A DNA stretch of 64,000 bases from NCBI GenBank assembly GCA_025084515.1, contig JAJAGP010001349.1, positions 1 through 64,000 of the forward strand. The letters run 5' to 3'. Positions within the stretch are counted from its first letter, which is position 1. Every line of letters starts with the position of its first letter. This document shows positions 35,600 through 47,475 of the stretch, piece by piece. The notes below the pieces were generated by a model. It ran no database searches. It saw only the letters and a program-made list of their open reading frames with translations, and was not told the origin of the DNA. The stretch is from Ancistrus triradiatus. Its lineage: Eukaryota > Chordata > Actinopteri > Siluriformes > Loricariidae. Position numbers and translations under genes: made by a program.

Positions 35600-36141
35600 T
35601 CAAATATTATGCACTTGTGTGTGGACATGCGTGTAGCAACGACCTTCAAGAAATGTACTGTCCACATTAATGTGAGCAATTTGATTACACAAAATACCGT
35701 GCTACTGTAGAGCTGTAGGTAAGTATTTCATTCAGTGACCAAAAATGTGGCAACCTGGAGGAAAGAAAAAATCAAAAAGGAGCTCTCCTTAATATCTCTG
35801 TAGCTTCTCCTAGACAACAATGCGATCGAATGGAAAGACAAACGAAAATTTAGCACAAGTCTCCGGAGGTAAACACCTCAGTAATCACTTGTGCCGTCTC
35901 TTGAGTCGTAATACAGATCTCAATACAGTACAGTCTGTTCTATAATGACTGCAACACACTACATATTGCATTCTAATATATTTGTTACTGTTTGAGTTGT
36001 TCTTTTTTAAACCAGGCATCTGATTCAGTTTCCGTGTCTGAAATTGTATCTGCTAAATGCTGTAAATGTACCCATACTTTATTTGTTACTTCTACTATCT
36101 GATTTTTACTATGCAAAATTATTTCTGTTTCTGGACAGTTG
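35600..36141. other. Intergenic DNA with a SINE tail remnant
   Basis: ATCTGCTAAATGCTGTAAATGTA at 36048-36070 is the 3' tail of SINE family 1 without its body. The remainder is unassigned. Confidence 0.5.
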
Positions 36142-36990
36142 TTTGTCCTGTTGAGTCCTGGCATTGTCATCGTAGAATATGCCCATGCCATCAGGGAAGA
36201 GAAAATCCATTGATGGAAAAACCTCGTCATTCAGTATATTCAGGTAGTCAGCTGACCTCATTTTTTGGGCACATAATGTTGCTGAACCTAGACCTGACCA
36301 ACTGCAGCAACCTAAGATCATAGCGCCGCCTCCACAGGTCTGTACTGTAGGCAATGGGCATCACTTCAGCCACCTCTCTTTTTACCCTGATGCACCCATC
36401 ACTCTGGAACAGAGTAAATCTGGACTCATCAAACCACATGACCTTCTTCCATTGCTCCAGAGTCCAATCCGTTTTTGCCAGTTAGGCTCACTGGCAAGTG
36501 GTTTTCTTAAGGCTACACAGCTGCTAAGTCCCAATCCCTTGAGTTCCCTTCGCATTGTGGAAACATATCCCTGAGTTCTACTGTTGTTTTTCTGCAATTT
36601 GATTTCACCAAACGTTTAAGTGATCGCCGATCACAATCATTCAAGATTTTTTTCTGACCACATTCCTTCCTTGAAGATGATGTTTCCCCACTGTCCTTCC
36701 ACCTTTTAATAATGCATTGAACAGTTCTTAACCCAATTTTAGTAGTTTCAGCAATCTCCTTACATGTTTCCTCTGCTTGATTAAACAGATTAACATCTTT
36801 TCCATGACCACAGGATGTGTCTTTTGACATGGTTGTTTAACAAATGAGAAGCTACTCACTCTCTCAATTAGGGTTAAATAACTTGTTGCCAGCTGAAACA
36901 TAATCACCGATGCAGTAATTATTCGAAGGGAGGCTCTTACCTATTTGCTTAGTTAAATCCAAGTGGTGACCTTTTTTTGGCCAGACAGTG
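36142..36990 (-). mobile_element. Tc1-like element family C, 3'-truncated
   Basis: The 5' end is CACTGTCTGGCC at 36990 next to TA. The - strand encodes SKDTSCGHGKDVNLFNQAEE and TTKIGLRTVQCIIKRWKDSG (helix-turn-helix), a WFDESRFTLFQSDGC block (WSDES-like first catalytic region), and MDFLFPDGMGIFYDDNARTQ (second Asp region). The C-terminal quarter is missing and the frame is broken several times. Confidence 0.88.
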
Positions 36991-36993
36991 TAT

Positions 36994-38015
36994 GTGACAG
37001 TCTATCTTTAAAGGAAACATAAGTGAGAATATGAAGTCTTGAACAGACATTAAATCAAGTCAAGAAAAAGATCTCCCCAGATCTTGTATGTGTCCGAAAC
37101 CAAATTCTCAAGTTTGACTCTTTTTTCCTGTGTCTCAGGTGTCATTTTTGTCTAATGCTATTTCTCCTAAGCATTTTTCTGAGAAACATCTGTGACAAAG
37201 TTGATCTTTAAATGAAACCTGAGTGAGAATATGGAGTCTTGGAAGAGATGAAATCAAGACAAGAAAAGATCTTTCCAGATCTTGTATGTGTCTGAAACCA
37301 AACTCTCAACTTTGACACCTTTATACTCAGAAGTATCTCAGGTCTCATTTTTGTCTAATGCTATTTCTCTTGAGATATTTTAGCAGAAACATCTGTGACA
37401 AAGTTGGTCTGTAAATGAAGTGAGAATATGGAGCTATGACAGAGATTAAATCAAGACAAGAAATAGATCTCACCAGATCTCATATGCATCTGAATCCAGG
37501 TTCTCAGCTTTGACTCCTTTAACCTCAGAAGCATTTCAAGACTTGTTTTTGTCTAATGCTATTTGTCCTAAGCATTTTTAGGAGAACATCTGTCACAAAG
37601 TTGATCTTTAAATGAAAAGTGAGTGAGAATGTGGAATTTTGAATGAGAATAAATCAAGGCAAGAGATCCCCAGATCTCGTATGAGTCTTTGGCTCCTTTA
37701 ACCTTAGAAGTATCTCATGTCTCATTTTTGTCTAATACTAGGAGAAACATCTGTGACAATACTGATCTTTAAATGAAGTGAGAATATGGAGTCTTGAAAG
37801 AGACAATTTTAGGAGAAACATATGTGACAGTTTACCTTTAAAGGAAACGTAAGCGAGAATATGAAAGAGTCTTGAAAGAGACAAAAAAAAAGCTCTCCCC
37901 AGATATTGTATGAATCTGAAACCAAGTAACTCAGGTCTCATTTTTATCTAATGCTATTCCTCCTAAGCAATTTTAGGAGAAACATTTGTGACAAAGTTGA
38001 TCTTAAAATGAAACA
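36994..38015. repeat. Tandem array of degenerate ~195-bp units
   Basis: The anchor words CATCTGTGACAAAGTTGATC and AAATCAAGACAAGAAAAGATC recur at about 36996, 37189, 37391, 37587, 37750, 37820 and 37986. This gives spacings of ~193, 202, 196, 163, 70 and 166. There are roughly five to six units, the last ones shortened. There is no coding frame across units. The array starts right at the end of the family C transposon. Confidence 0.9.
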
Positions 38016-39422
38016 TTTGAAATGTTTGAAAATGTCTGTTGAAGCCTATGAACGCTATGTTTAACATGACCCAGGGTGAAATAAGCCACCCCTGAGCCCT
38101 TATGGCAAAAAATGTAATTGCCTGTATTAAGGTTGTTACAGATCTTGTATTTTATTGCCTTGTAAAACTCTCATTTTAGATGTCTGTTTATATGTACTGA
38201 GATTTCTCTTGGTTTTGCAATGAATCCTGGATGACCATTTACTCTTCCCTCATATAATCATCCTGGGGTCAGTGACCTCAGCTGACCATGCGAGGAGGAT
38301 GGGCAAGATCCAATCACCTTAAACAGTTGAAGGCAGAAGGATGGACGGAGCAATGAAAATGTGGGGGAGGAGAGGTGATGGTGGATAGCCGCAGTGCTAA
38401 TCGGTACCTTGATCAGGCCTGAAATACCCTGAATGGAGGGACAAAGTAGAATGGATGGATGAACAGAGAACCTCCTTTTCTCCATCTGTGCTGGCTGTGA
38501 GCGCTGTGGTTTGCAGTACATGAAATGGAATGACATGCACTCATTGCTGCTCCGGTTTGCACTGGCTTATATGCTGGAATTTGGCGAAAGTAAGACGTCA
38601 TTTACTCATAGTTTCCATTTCTCTGTGACATTTCTCTTTTGAAACTTCTCACAGACATGAAGACTTTGTGAAGACTTCTACTAACATTGCCGAAATAGCC
38701 AAAACTACATGCTGCCTTCATGGGATGCCACACACCTGCTACCACAGGCCAGCTGTGCTGTCACCAATGAGCTCAAGCAGGGGGCAACTGTCACTTTATT
38801 CTGTGCACACTTCCCCCACCCACTCATACACAGATGGCTGGTCAGCACGTGCCCGGAGGAGGGCACAACAGTGACCCCCCAGCTGGACATTGTGGACAGG
38901 TCAGTGATACTCAATCCCCTCTTTCAGGCCAGCTGCTGCCGGGGCTGGACTAATGGAGCCCCTGCTAACACACACACACACACACGCGCACACAAAGCCT
39001 AAACCCTCAGGCCCCCACAATACTGACCAGTAAAAGGCTCGTGTTGGGGAGGAGGGCAGCTGGACACTCACTCCTGGGCTCTGTAGTGCAGGATAATGGT
39101 GTGCGTGTGCATGTGTGTGTTCAGAGAAGACAGGGGTGGCTAATAGCGACAAAGGTGACACACAAGGGCGAGTCAGAGCCACGAGAGGCCTTTAAAAATT
39201 CGACTGGCAGAGGGTCACTTCAAAAGAACCGGATGACATTGTGTTTTAAGGCCAGTTGTTTTGTTTGACTCCTTCACTGTGCCTTTTTCACATCTGACTC
39301 ATCTGACAATTTTAGAAAAGACTGCCATTCTGTTTTAAAATGGTCAGGGACTTAGGTTATAAGTATTAACTGGCTTACAGACTAACCAAAAATCAGTGTT
39401 AAAACAGAGTGGCTGTCTTATT
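38016..39422. other. Intergenic DNA with (CA)n near 38970
   Basis: 38690-39210 is G+C-richer and unique-looking. Its open frames are short and match nothing known to me. A CA run lies at 38969-38987. Confidence 0.45.
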
Positions 39423-40938
39423 GCAACAATATGACCTAAAACATCATCAGATTTTCACACAAGTCCTGAAAGTAGATAAAGAGAACCCAGTTAAACAAAT
39501 GAGACAATCATATTATACTTGGTCATTTATTTATTGAGGAAAATGATCCAATATTACATATTAGTGAGTGGCAAAAGTATGTGAACCTTTGCTTTCTGTA
39601 TGTGGTATGACCCCCCTGTGCAGCAATAACTGCAACTAAACATTTCCTGTAACTGTTGATCAGTCCTGCACACCGGCTTGGATGAATTTTAGCCCATTCC
39701 TCCGTACAGAATAGCTTCAGCTCTGGGATGTTGGTGGGTTTCCTCACATTAACTGCTCACTTTCACAGCATTTCAATTGGATTAAGGTCAGGACTTTGAC
39801 ATGGTCCTGACCTTAATCCAATTCCAAAACATTAACTTTATTCTTCTTTATCCATTCTTTGGTAGAACGACTTGTGTGCTTAGGGTCGTTGTCTTGCTGC
39901 ATGACCCACCTTCTCTTGAGATTCAGTTCATGGACAGATGTCCTGACATTTTCCTTTAGAATTCACGCCTATAATTCAGAAATTATTGTTCCATCAATGA
40001 TGGCAAGCCGTCCTGACCCAGATGCAGAAAAACAGGCCGAAACCATGATACTACCACCACCATGTTTCACAGATGGGATAAGGTTCTTTTGCTGGAATGC
40101 AGTGTTTTCCTTCTCCAAACATAACGCTTTTTTTTAACCAAACAGTTCTTTGCTGGTCTCATCCATCCACAAAACATTCTTCCAATAGCCTTCTGGCTTG
40201 TCCACGTGATCTTTAGCAAACTGGAGACGAGCAGCAATGTTCTTTTTGGAGAGCAGTGACTTTCTCCTTGCAACCCTGCCATGCACACCATTGTTGTTAG
40301 TGTTCTCCTGATGGTGGACTCATGAACATTAACATTAAGGTCTTCAGTTGCTTAGAAGTTACCCTGGGGTTCTCTGTGACCTCACCAACTATTACACGCC
40401 TTGCACATGGAGTGATCTTTGTTGGTCGACCACTCCTGGGGAGGGTAACAATCATCTTGAATTTCCTCCATTTGTACACAATCTGTCTGACTGGGGATTG
40501 GTGGAGTCCAAACTCTTTAGAGATGGAACTCTTTTTCTCAGGTCCTCAGAAATCTCCTCTGTTTGTGCCATGATACACTTCCACAAACATGTGTTGTGAA
40601 GAGCAGACTTTGATAGATCCCTGTTCTTTAAATAAAACAGGGCACCCACTCACACCTGATTGTCATCCCATTGATTGAAAACACCTGACTCTAATTTCAC
40701 CTTTAAATTAACTCCTAATCCTACAGGTTCACATACTTTTGCCACTCACTAATATGTAATATTGGATCATTTTCCTCAATAAATAAATGACCAAGTATAA
40801 TATTTTTGTCTCATTTGTTTAACTGAGTTCTCTTTATCTACTTTTAGGACTTGTGTGAAAATCTGATGATGTTTTAGGTCATATTGTTGCAGAAATATAG
40901 AAAATTCTAAAGGGTTCACAAACTTTCAAGCACCACTG
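39423..40938 (-). mobile_element. Tc1-like element family B, nearly full length
   Basis: The right end is CACTG|TA at 40938. The left end lacks about 50 bp. The - strand transposase starts MAQTEEISEDLRKRV and shows SGRPTKITP (AT-hook-like) and a WMDET-like first Asp region. A deletion after RKRV and frameshifts near 40100-40300 break it. Confidence 0.9.
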
Positions 40939-41097
40939 TACTTAAGCAGGTAGAGAAAGGACTGTTTCATTCTGTTTGAATGGATTGTTGATATTCAATA
41001 ACAGTACAAAAAAGTTTATAGTTCAGTTTATAATTAATTTTACCTCAGACAGACGCAATGGACTTGGCTGGTCTTGAGAACAATTTCCGAGTCCACC

Positions 41098-41535
41098 TTA
41101 CCCTGAGACCGAGACAAAATAGAGACCATACTCAGTATTCAAAAGTTGTTTGAACCCATCTCTGCCAACTGCCTGAATTGGCACCGTGTCTCTTGCAGTG
41201 TAATTGGTGACAGTTTTTATGTCTTGCCATGTGTTGCTTTTCTTATAGTAAGGCACTTCTTTGCAGAATGATTCTGGTAAGGTTTGCTGAGTGTGTTTTT
41301 GTGCTGGTATTTTGGCTGGTTGAAGCTTGTCCTGGTTAGCTGACTCCTGGAAGTTTGTCATAATATTCATATTCTGCACAGAGGTTAGTTCAAAGATGGT
41401 GAAATAAGTTAGTTGTCGAGCTGTCTTTAATGGCAAAACCAAACTACCTCCATGCAAGTGAGGAGTAAATCTTAGGATGTAGTCTGAGGCTGATGGTGTC
41501 TGTATTTTGTCTTCTAGCGCAGTTTGTTCACTCAT
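41098..41535 (-). pseudogene. hAT-superfamily (ZBED-type) transposase fragment
   Basis: This is a 145-codon frame. From about residue 80 it carries the block found just after the BED finger in ZBED/hAT transposases: QQTLPESF, then a W..I..VTNY.A.D..PI.-V...GF..LL pattern (TVTNYTARDTVPIQAVGRDG). The BED zinc finger itself is not visible upstream, and the catalytic D/D/E core is absent downstream, where the frame ends soon after NTEY. A donor-like CAGG|GTAAGG lies just before the stop. It is most simply a relic; a captured exon is possible. Confidence 0.55.
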
Positions 41536-41599
41536 TTTTAACTTCAGCCATGTGCTTTTAGGTAGAACCCTAGCTAGTAGTGCAGCCTATCCTACCTGA

Positions 41600-42900
41600 C
41601 TACTCTTAAGACTGTTTTTGCAAAATGAGAGACATACTCAATAATGTCAGCAACAACTATGACATTACCATAGATGTTAATAGCGCTTGTTAAGGCACTT
41701 GTTTTGCGTTTATAGTGACTCCTAATGATACATTTAGTGACAGTATCCTTGATACGTCAACCTGACACCAACCTTAAAGGGCTCAAAATGTCCACTAGGT
41801 CTTTCACTTGAATCCTTTCTTTCAGCCAACTCTGCAGAAGGTTAAGGGAGTGAATTGTACTGACTGTGCTGCTTCGTATGATGAGCAGCATGGCAGTAGG
41901 CTGCAGCAGGGCAAGCACAGTGTCCAGTGTGCTACAACTCCAGGCTAACCCAGAATGGAAGAGAGCGTCCTGGGCCAGGCTGAGCCGAGCAGTTGATAAA
42001 TCAATAAGACACACTCACACACGCACACACATACACCCATGCGTCACTGCAGGCCTGAGAGGCCATATGAAACTACCATTGATCGGAGGGGGTAGGGAGC
42101 AGACTGATTTTTGCTGCGTGTGTATGAAAGGAGCAGCACAGTCTGCTTCCATGAGGAATACGGAGATTGCAGGTAGCTGCAACGTGACCCAACTAAGCCC
42201 ACAACAAAACTGCATGCAAGCTCCAGAGGGATGAACGTCTGTCAAGACCATGTCTCAGGGCAAGCTCAGCGAACGACAGCTTCTGCCCGGTCCCTACCTT
42301 AGCCTAACTCCTTTCCTCCATCCCTCCCTCCTTTCTTCAGTGTGCCTAGAATCATCCAGTGCCTATTAATAGTGCTGTGGCAGAGGCTCTCAGGCTGCAC
42401 AGATTTAAATACATACAAACGTACAAGCATTTTTTTATCAACAGTTTATCATAACTTCTGCTGGATCAAGGGTGTAACCACGTCCTCTCAATAACATAAT
42501 GAACACACTGCCTTAAGTGCTATATTGTCGATGGCCACTTATATTCAATACTCGCTTCTACACACCATGTGTTGTAGCAGCCATCTAGTGATACGGTGCT
42601 TGACTTTTGTGGCCCTGCATGTGTGCGCCATCGCTGAAGTGCTCAGTCCTTTCTTCCCTCGCTCTCTTATGAGCTCATCATGTGCAGACGGACACAGCAC
42701 TGTTCGTGTTTACTTGACCTGCAAATTGGGGTCAAGTCAAAGTAAAGACCTGTGCACTTGTGCAAAAATCCCTCCACTTTTCAATGCACAGCTGAGAGGA
42801 AAATTACATGCAAACACCGACATACTGCACGCAAAAACATAAAACTGTTTACATGTATAGAAAGAGGGTCATTTCTAAAAAAAAGTCATATTCACTGTTA
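41600..42900. other. Intergenic DNA, no gene seen
   Basis: Mixed composition with a short CA run at about 42010-42035. Open frames here (for example 42525-42842) look random. Confidence 0.45.
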
Positions 42901-43660
42901 ATTCACCAGGCCTTGCCACTGCAAGGTTAATGCGTTAAATGTTGCCATGCGTTTCTGTGTTTTCTAAGTGGTCTGCGCATCATCTTTATGCATTTGTTCC
43001 ACTGTTTGAGACCTAGAGCACAAGCAGCAAGATGGTAGACAGGTGTAAATAAACGGCGGGGCTCTGTCCTCATTCGGGCGAGTTGCCATGGCAACAGCTG
43101 ATAGAGTATCCTATCGATCGCCGTGTCCAGTTGGAATTGTGCAGCCTCTGAACCCGGCTTTTTTCTCCGCCTTGATGGGCGTGGATCAATAGGCTGATAT
43201 TGTATGCCTCTTTTGCCTTGTGTCTCCCACTGCCTCAATAATAGTGATAATGATAGTGAGAAGGAAGAGGAAGTAAAAGAAGAGAAACAACGGCTAAATG
43301 TCAGGTGGATCTTTTCAGTTCATAAAGAGGCCAATTTTGCCCCGAGATTTCTCTTTTCAAACGTAAAGCCCACTTTACACAAATAACGGATAGCTATCTT
43401 TTCAGAGACGGGATTGATCCCTCTCCAAAATACCATGCCGACTGAAAAGGATTCTAGATTTGCCTAGTTTGGCCCAGCCACACAAACTCCAGGCACAGCT
43501 CTATTTTCCACACATGACCCCTGTCCCATTCAATTCCCCTCCCTCTCCTCGTATGCAAGCAGCCAGGTGACATTTACCTAAAGTAGAAGCGTTTGCTCTC
43601 TGTCCACCTCTTTTTTGGTTGTCATGCAAATAAGAATGACAGTGAACACGGGCTGAGGTG
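42900..43660. promoter_or_regulatory. Conserved-looking non-coding block with RFX X-box
   Basis: GTTGCCATGGCAAC at 43082-43095 is a perfect 14-bp palindrome matching the RFX X-box. It is followed by CAGCTGATAG and a TATCGATCG (CUT/ONECUT-like ATCGAT) within 45 bp. Further on are an octamer ATGCAAAT (43624-43631) and paired AGGTGAC/TTACCT sites (43565-43582). The stretch is unique, repeat-free and non-coding, and lies about 16 kb upstream of ONECUT. Enhancer function is inferred. Confidence 0.4.
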
Positions 43661-44382
43661 GTGCAGTAGGCGCAGAAAGGGTGGGGGGTGGGGGGACAAG
43701 CAGGAGGACCTAGGAGATCTCGTTTAAATCTGGCCTGAGGGATCCCTCCAGCTTGGGGTCATGGTTGGAGTAGAATGCACACGGGACTTAAAGGTGGGCC
43801 TCCTTAAGGTGCTTCTGTTGCCTGCAGGCATGGCCATCACCATTCCTGCAGTGCTGGAAATGAAAGGAAGGCCAGGGACAAAGGCTCTTTCCTTGCTTAT
43901 GGCCACTGCTGAGAAACATTACCCAAATGATTGAGATGTCCAGTACCATCTTCAACTTGGTCGGCTTGTGCTAAAATAAAGCAGTGTCTTCTCAGAAATT
44001 TCCTCAAGCACTGATGATGCCCAGACTTGTACTAATTAGTTATTCATTCTGTCTAATTTGGACCTAGTAATGAATTTGTCTCTAGTCGCAGTGATGCTTT
44101 AACCTACAATACTTTTCAGAAAAAATGCTGGTGTGCACCTCATGGGAGTTTTTGTCCTGTCCCATTGGGGAAACGCTTAAAGGTTTTATGTAAACGCCAA
44201 CAACAGAAATTATTCCAACCAGAACCTCTTTAGAAGTGCAAAGAACCCCCTGAAGCAACAGCCTTTATATGATTCAGTATTTTAAAGTAGAAATCACTTA
44301 CCATAGTCCCCTAAACCATCCAGAACCAGTATGGAACAATTTTTATACACTGGGTGTGTACACTAGGTTTAATGTCTTACAG

Positions 44383-44600
44383 TCAAGTCAAGACAGATTT
44401 ATTTCTGCAGAGCTTTTTACAGTGGAGCATTGTCTCAAAGCAGCTTTAGAATTTTAGATTATCTTCTAATCTCTAGGGTCAATCCCAAATTGAGCAAGCT
44501 TAGGGCAACAGTGACAAGGAAAAACTCCCTAAAAGTTATTAGGAAGAAACAGTGGGAGGACCAAGACTCAAAAAGACACCCATCCTCCATGTGTGGCTTG
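44383..44600 (+). repeat. Interspersed repeat family R, copy 2
   Basis: CAGTCAAGTCAAGACAGATT, then AATTTTAGATTATCTTCTAA, CCAAATTGAGCAAGCTTAGG and GGGAGGACCAAGACTCAAAA. The order is the same as at 31203. Confidence 0.75.
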
Positions 44601-44699
44601 TATCTAATTTTTCACATCATTTGCCCCATCATGTACCTCAGAGTGCCACCATATTCAGAGTGCCACTGGATGAGAAAAGAGGCAGGGTTAAATCCCTAA

Positions 44700-45010
44700 A
44701 TCCACTGCAGAGTCAAATCATTATGACCACCAGGTTCACAGTGAGGTTTTGGTAGGTGGCATGTTTCACACTGGCACCAACATGAATGCCTGGACTGGGC
44801 GCTTCCCAGCAGAACAGAATTTTTATTCCCATAGTGCATCCTGGCACTATCACTTCTCCAGGTATACAGTGCACAAATACCTGGCCATTCTAGTGAGGTA
44901 AAACAAAGGAATAGACACATAAGAATAGACGAGCTTCTGATATTGATGTCCAGAACCAACACTCACCTGTCCATTGTAGGTGCAGGGGGTAGCAAGGTTA
45001 GTACCCTGAT
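44700..45010. repeat. Fragment of an unidentified fish DNA-transposon-like repeat
   Basis: CAAATCATTATGACCACCAG and ATTGATGTCCAGAACCAACA resemble dispersed repeat debris. The assignment is tentative. Confidence 0.3.
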
Positions 45011-45144
45011 CGACTATGCAGCTTTAATTCTTTGTAACAAACATAAAGAAATGTATGCACTTTATGCACAGTGGCCCTTCTGTCATTTTGGATTAGATTG
45101 GCCAGCCTTTGCTGCCCTAACTTATAGCTGTTGTGCTAGTAGGT

Positions 45145-45500
45145 CAGTATGGAAAATACTATGGAAAAAAGTAGTATGGAAAAAGCAGTCTGTCTTACAT
45201 TGACTTTGACTTTTATTGCAGACAGTATGAACCCAAGACATGTTCTGTCTAGTCAACTTCATTTGCATTTTTTAATAATCATCCATTCCGGCATTTCAGG
45301 CCTGCAACACATTCCAAAAAAGTTAGGACAGGGGCAATTTAGGGCTAGTAATGAGGTAAAAAACTAAATAATGATGTAATTTCAAACAGGTGATGTCAAC
45401 AGGTGATTGTAATCATGATTTGTTACAAAAGCAATATCCATGGAAGGCTGAGTCTCTGCTCCTCAAAGGCTCAGCCTTTCATGGATATTGCTTTTGTACC
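45145..45500 (+). mobile_element. Tc1-like element family D, end fragment with terminal hairpin
   Basis: It keeps about 330 bp of the family D left end (CAGACAGTATGAACCCAAGA, CAACACATTCCAAAAAAGTT, AACAGGTGATGTCAACAGGT). It ends in a hairpin with arms 45424-45452 and 45470-45498 that match at 28 of 29 positions. Confidence 0.75.
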
Positions 45501-46364
45501 AAAATATAACTAAAATAATATGCTTGGTATACCATAACGGTTTCCAGACAATAAAGTACTGCTTTACAGTACACAATGTAACAGTGTGGGAGTATGTATT
45601 TCCTATGGTCCTCTGTCTACTCAGGCCCCTGGGAACTCACTTCACCACCCCATTGTGGAACCCCAGCCTACATAGTGCAGCTATATTGCCGATATACCTG
45701 AAGAAAAACCACCAAAGGTACACGGTACATGAGCAGGTTATACATTTTCACCTGAGTGTATATATTCAGTAGTTTCCCATTTGGGATTCGTGGTGATTGG
45801 CGCAGTTGAATCAAGGTCTCCAGAGCTCTGTAACTTTCTGTGTGCAGTCTGTGCTGAATGCGCTCCAGGAAACAGAGCTGCTACCAGATATGGCACTTAG
45901 CCCACGGCAGGCTACAGTGTGTGCCAGAACAGAGTGGCGCCCTCCTGATCCCACCGAGATGAAAACCTGTCCTGTCGGGCTAGAAGTCAGCCACAATGTG
46001 GGAGAGATGGAACAAGGAAAAAAAAGTGTTCTCTGCCTCCAGCACTGTCTGCCTGTGTGTGTGCTGTCAGAGCGAGAACTAAACTTGGCTGCACACACTG
46101 GAGAAGTTTCTGGAACAGACGGGTATGCTGAATGCTAATTGAAGCAGCACCTGCTTCCAAGCCTACAGCCCAAGAACATCATCCAACGAAACCCTGTTAG
46201 GAGTTGACGTAGATAAAAAAAAAAGACACATACTAACAAGTAATGATAAGAAAGATACATTTTTAAATTAAAAATATGTAAATATTATTTATAAACAATC
46301 TGTGTATGGTCAGTCTTCATTTAAACTCTAAATGAAGAGGAGTCTTTATGGGGTTCATTCCACC
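45500..46364. other. Intergenic DNA
   Basis: 45840-46140 is G+C-rich and unique-looking without a convincing exon. No function assigned. Confidence 0.4.
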
Positions 46365-46560
46365 ACATGAGCCGGGTTTCCATCCAAACGTCTCGCAAGT
46401 GTTATGCGGATTTCGGGAGTAAAAACGCGAATTAATTCTTGTTCCCATCAACTGCAGTCAGGCAAATAAACTTTACATGACGTAGGCTACCACCATTAGG
46501 GGTGTGTGATGACGGGCTTGTGTGGCGGTGTCATCACGAGGACGCCCTTTTGGTGGCGCT
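46365..46560. mobile_element. MITE-like fragment
   Basis: GCCGGGTTTCCATCCAAACG and AAAAACGCGAATTAATTCTT match the ends of a widespread fish short DNA element from memory. The class is uncertain (Harbinger-type suspected). Confidence 0.4.
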
Positions 46561-46739
46561 ATTATAGCTAAGATGCCAGTGTGATGCTACAGAATGACTG
46601 GTTTATGCATTATCTCTTAACTCTCGCTCAGGTGTCAGCGAGCTCCTGACAACACTTAGGGCTTAATTATGTATTTAAACTAGTATATAAAAAATAATTG
46701 TACATTTGAACTGGGGCTGGATGGTTTGCTTGTTTTTCT

Positions 46740-46940
46740 GGTCAAAACGTATTTGCTCTCTAGGTGGGCGCGTGCCCAGGAACGCGCATAATTCAGAGAT
46801 AGGACTAGAACATTCGGTAACGTGGAGGGGGTGTGTTGAGAGCATGGCGTAAGCGAATGGTGAAGTTAATATATAAATGAAAGCACTCGTTTTGTGGTAA
46901 CGTTGAACATGTGTTCATCTGTGAACAGCAAATGGTGAGT
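46740..46940 (+). promoter_or_regulatory. Promoter-like CpG-bearing segment
   Basis: GGGCGCGTGCCC is followed by a TATA-like ATATAAATG (46870-46878) and then AACAGCAAATG|GTGAGT, a strong donor (46934/46935). It could be a first exon of an unseen + strand transcript. No downstream exon was found. Confidence 0.2.
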
Positions 46941-47224
46941 TAGGTGTTTATTATGGTTAAGAAGTTACAAGCAGCGTTTCTGTTTGGGCATCTCGTAAGT
47001 GGTGACACCTGAAGGGTAACGGATTGTAGCCTAACTGAGGCGGGAATGTAGTGTTTAAAAGTGCGCGAGACTTTTGTTCGGGCGTTAAAAGGACCAATCA
47101 TGAACGCCAACTTGTGCTTGTCGGGCGCCATTTTTAAAAACCACGAGTGGAGATAGTGCAAATGTAAACTTTTCTTTTTGCTTACTTTTTGCTTCCCAGG
47201 AATAAATGTACTGTGAATTTTCAT

Positions 47225-47475
47225 AGTAAAACTGTAAATTGCTTGACAGTTTTAATGTGAATTTTCACAGTTCGACCATGAAATTCACAGTTCTACTATG
47301 AATTTTTGATGGTAATTTGGCCACTTCATGGTTCTATTGTCAAATTTCATAGTACAACTGTAAACTTGGTTGACTATGAACTGACCATGAATTATTTCAG
47401 TTATGTTATGAATGTTGATGGTAATTTGGCCACTTCGTGGTTCTACTGTCAAATTTGACAGTAAATATTTTCCTG
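47225..47475. repeat. Diverged short tandem/inverted repeat block
   Basis: GATGGTAATTTGGCCACTTC occurs twice about 109 bp apart, amid many ACAGTT/AACTGT and TGAATTT words on both strands. Confidence 0.6.

Noticed and set aside
42525..42842. 105-codon + strand frame
   Set aside because: No domain, no splice context; random-looking composition.
45797..46138. 113-codon + strand frame
   Set aside because: The G+C-rich sequence may be conserved, but the frame shows no known domain and both strands are open, so it is not evidence of a gene.
47225..47475. Possible CRISPR-like array
   Set aside because: Too few, unequal and diverged repeats in eukaryotic DNA.
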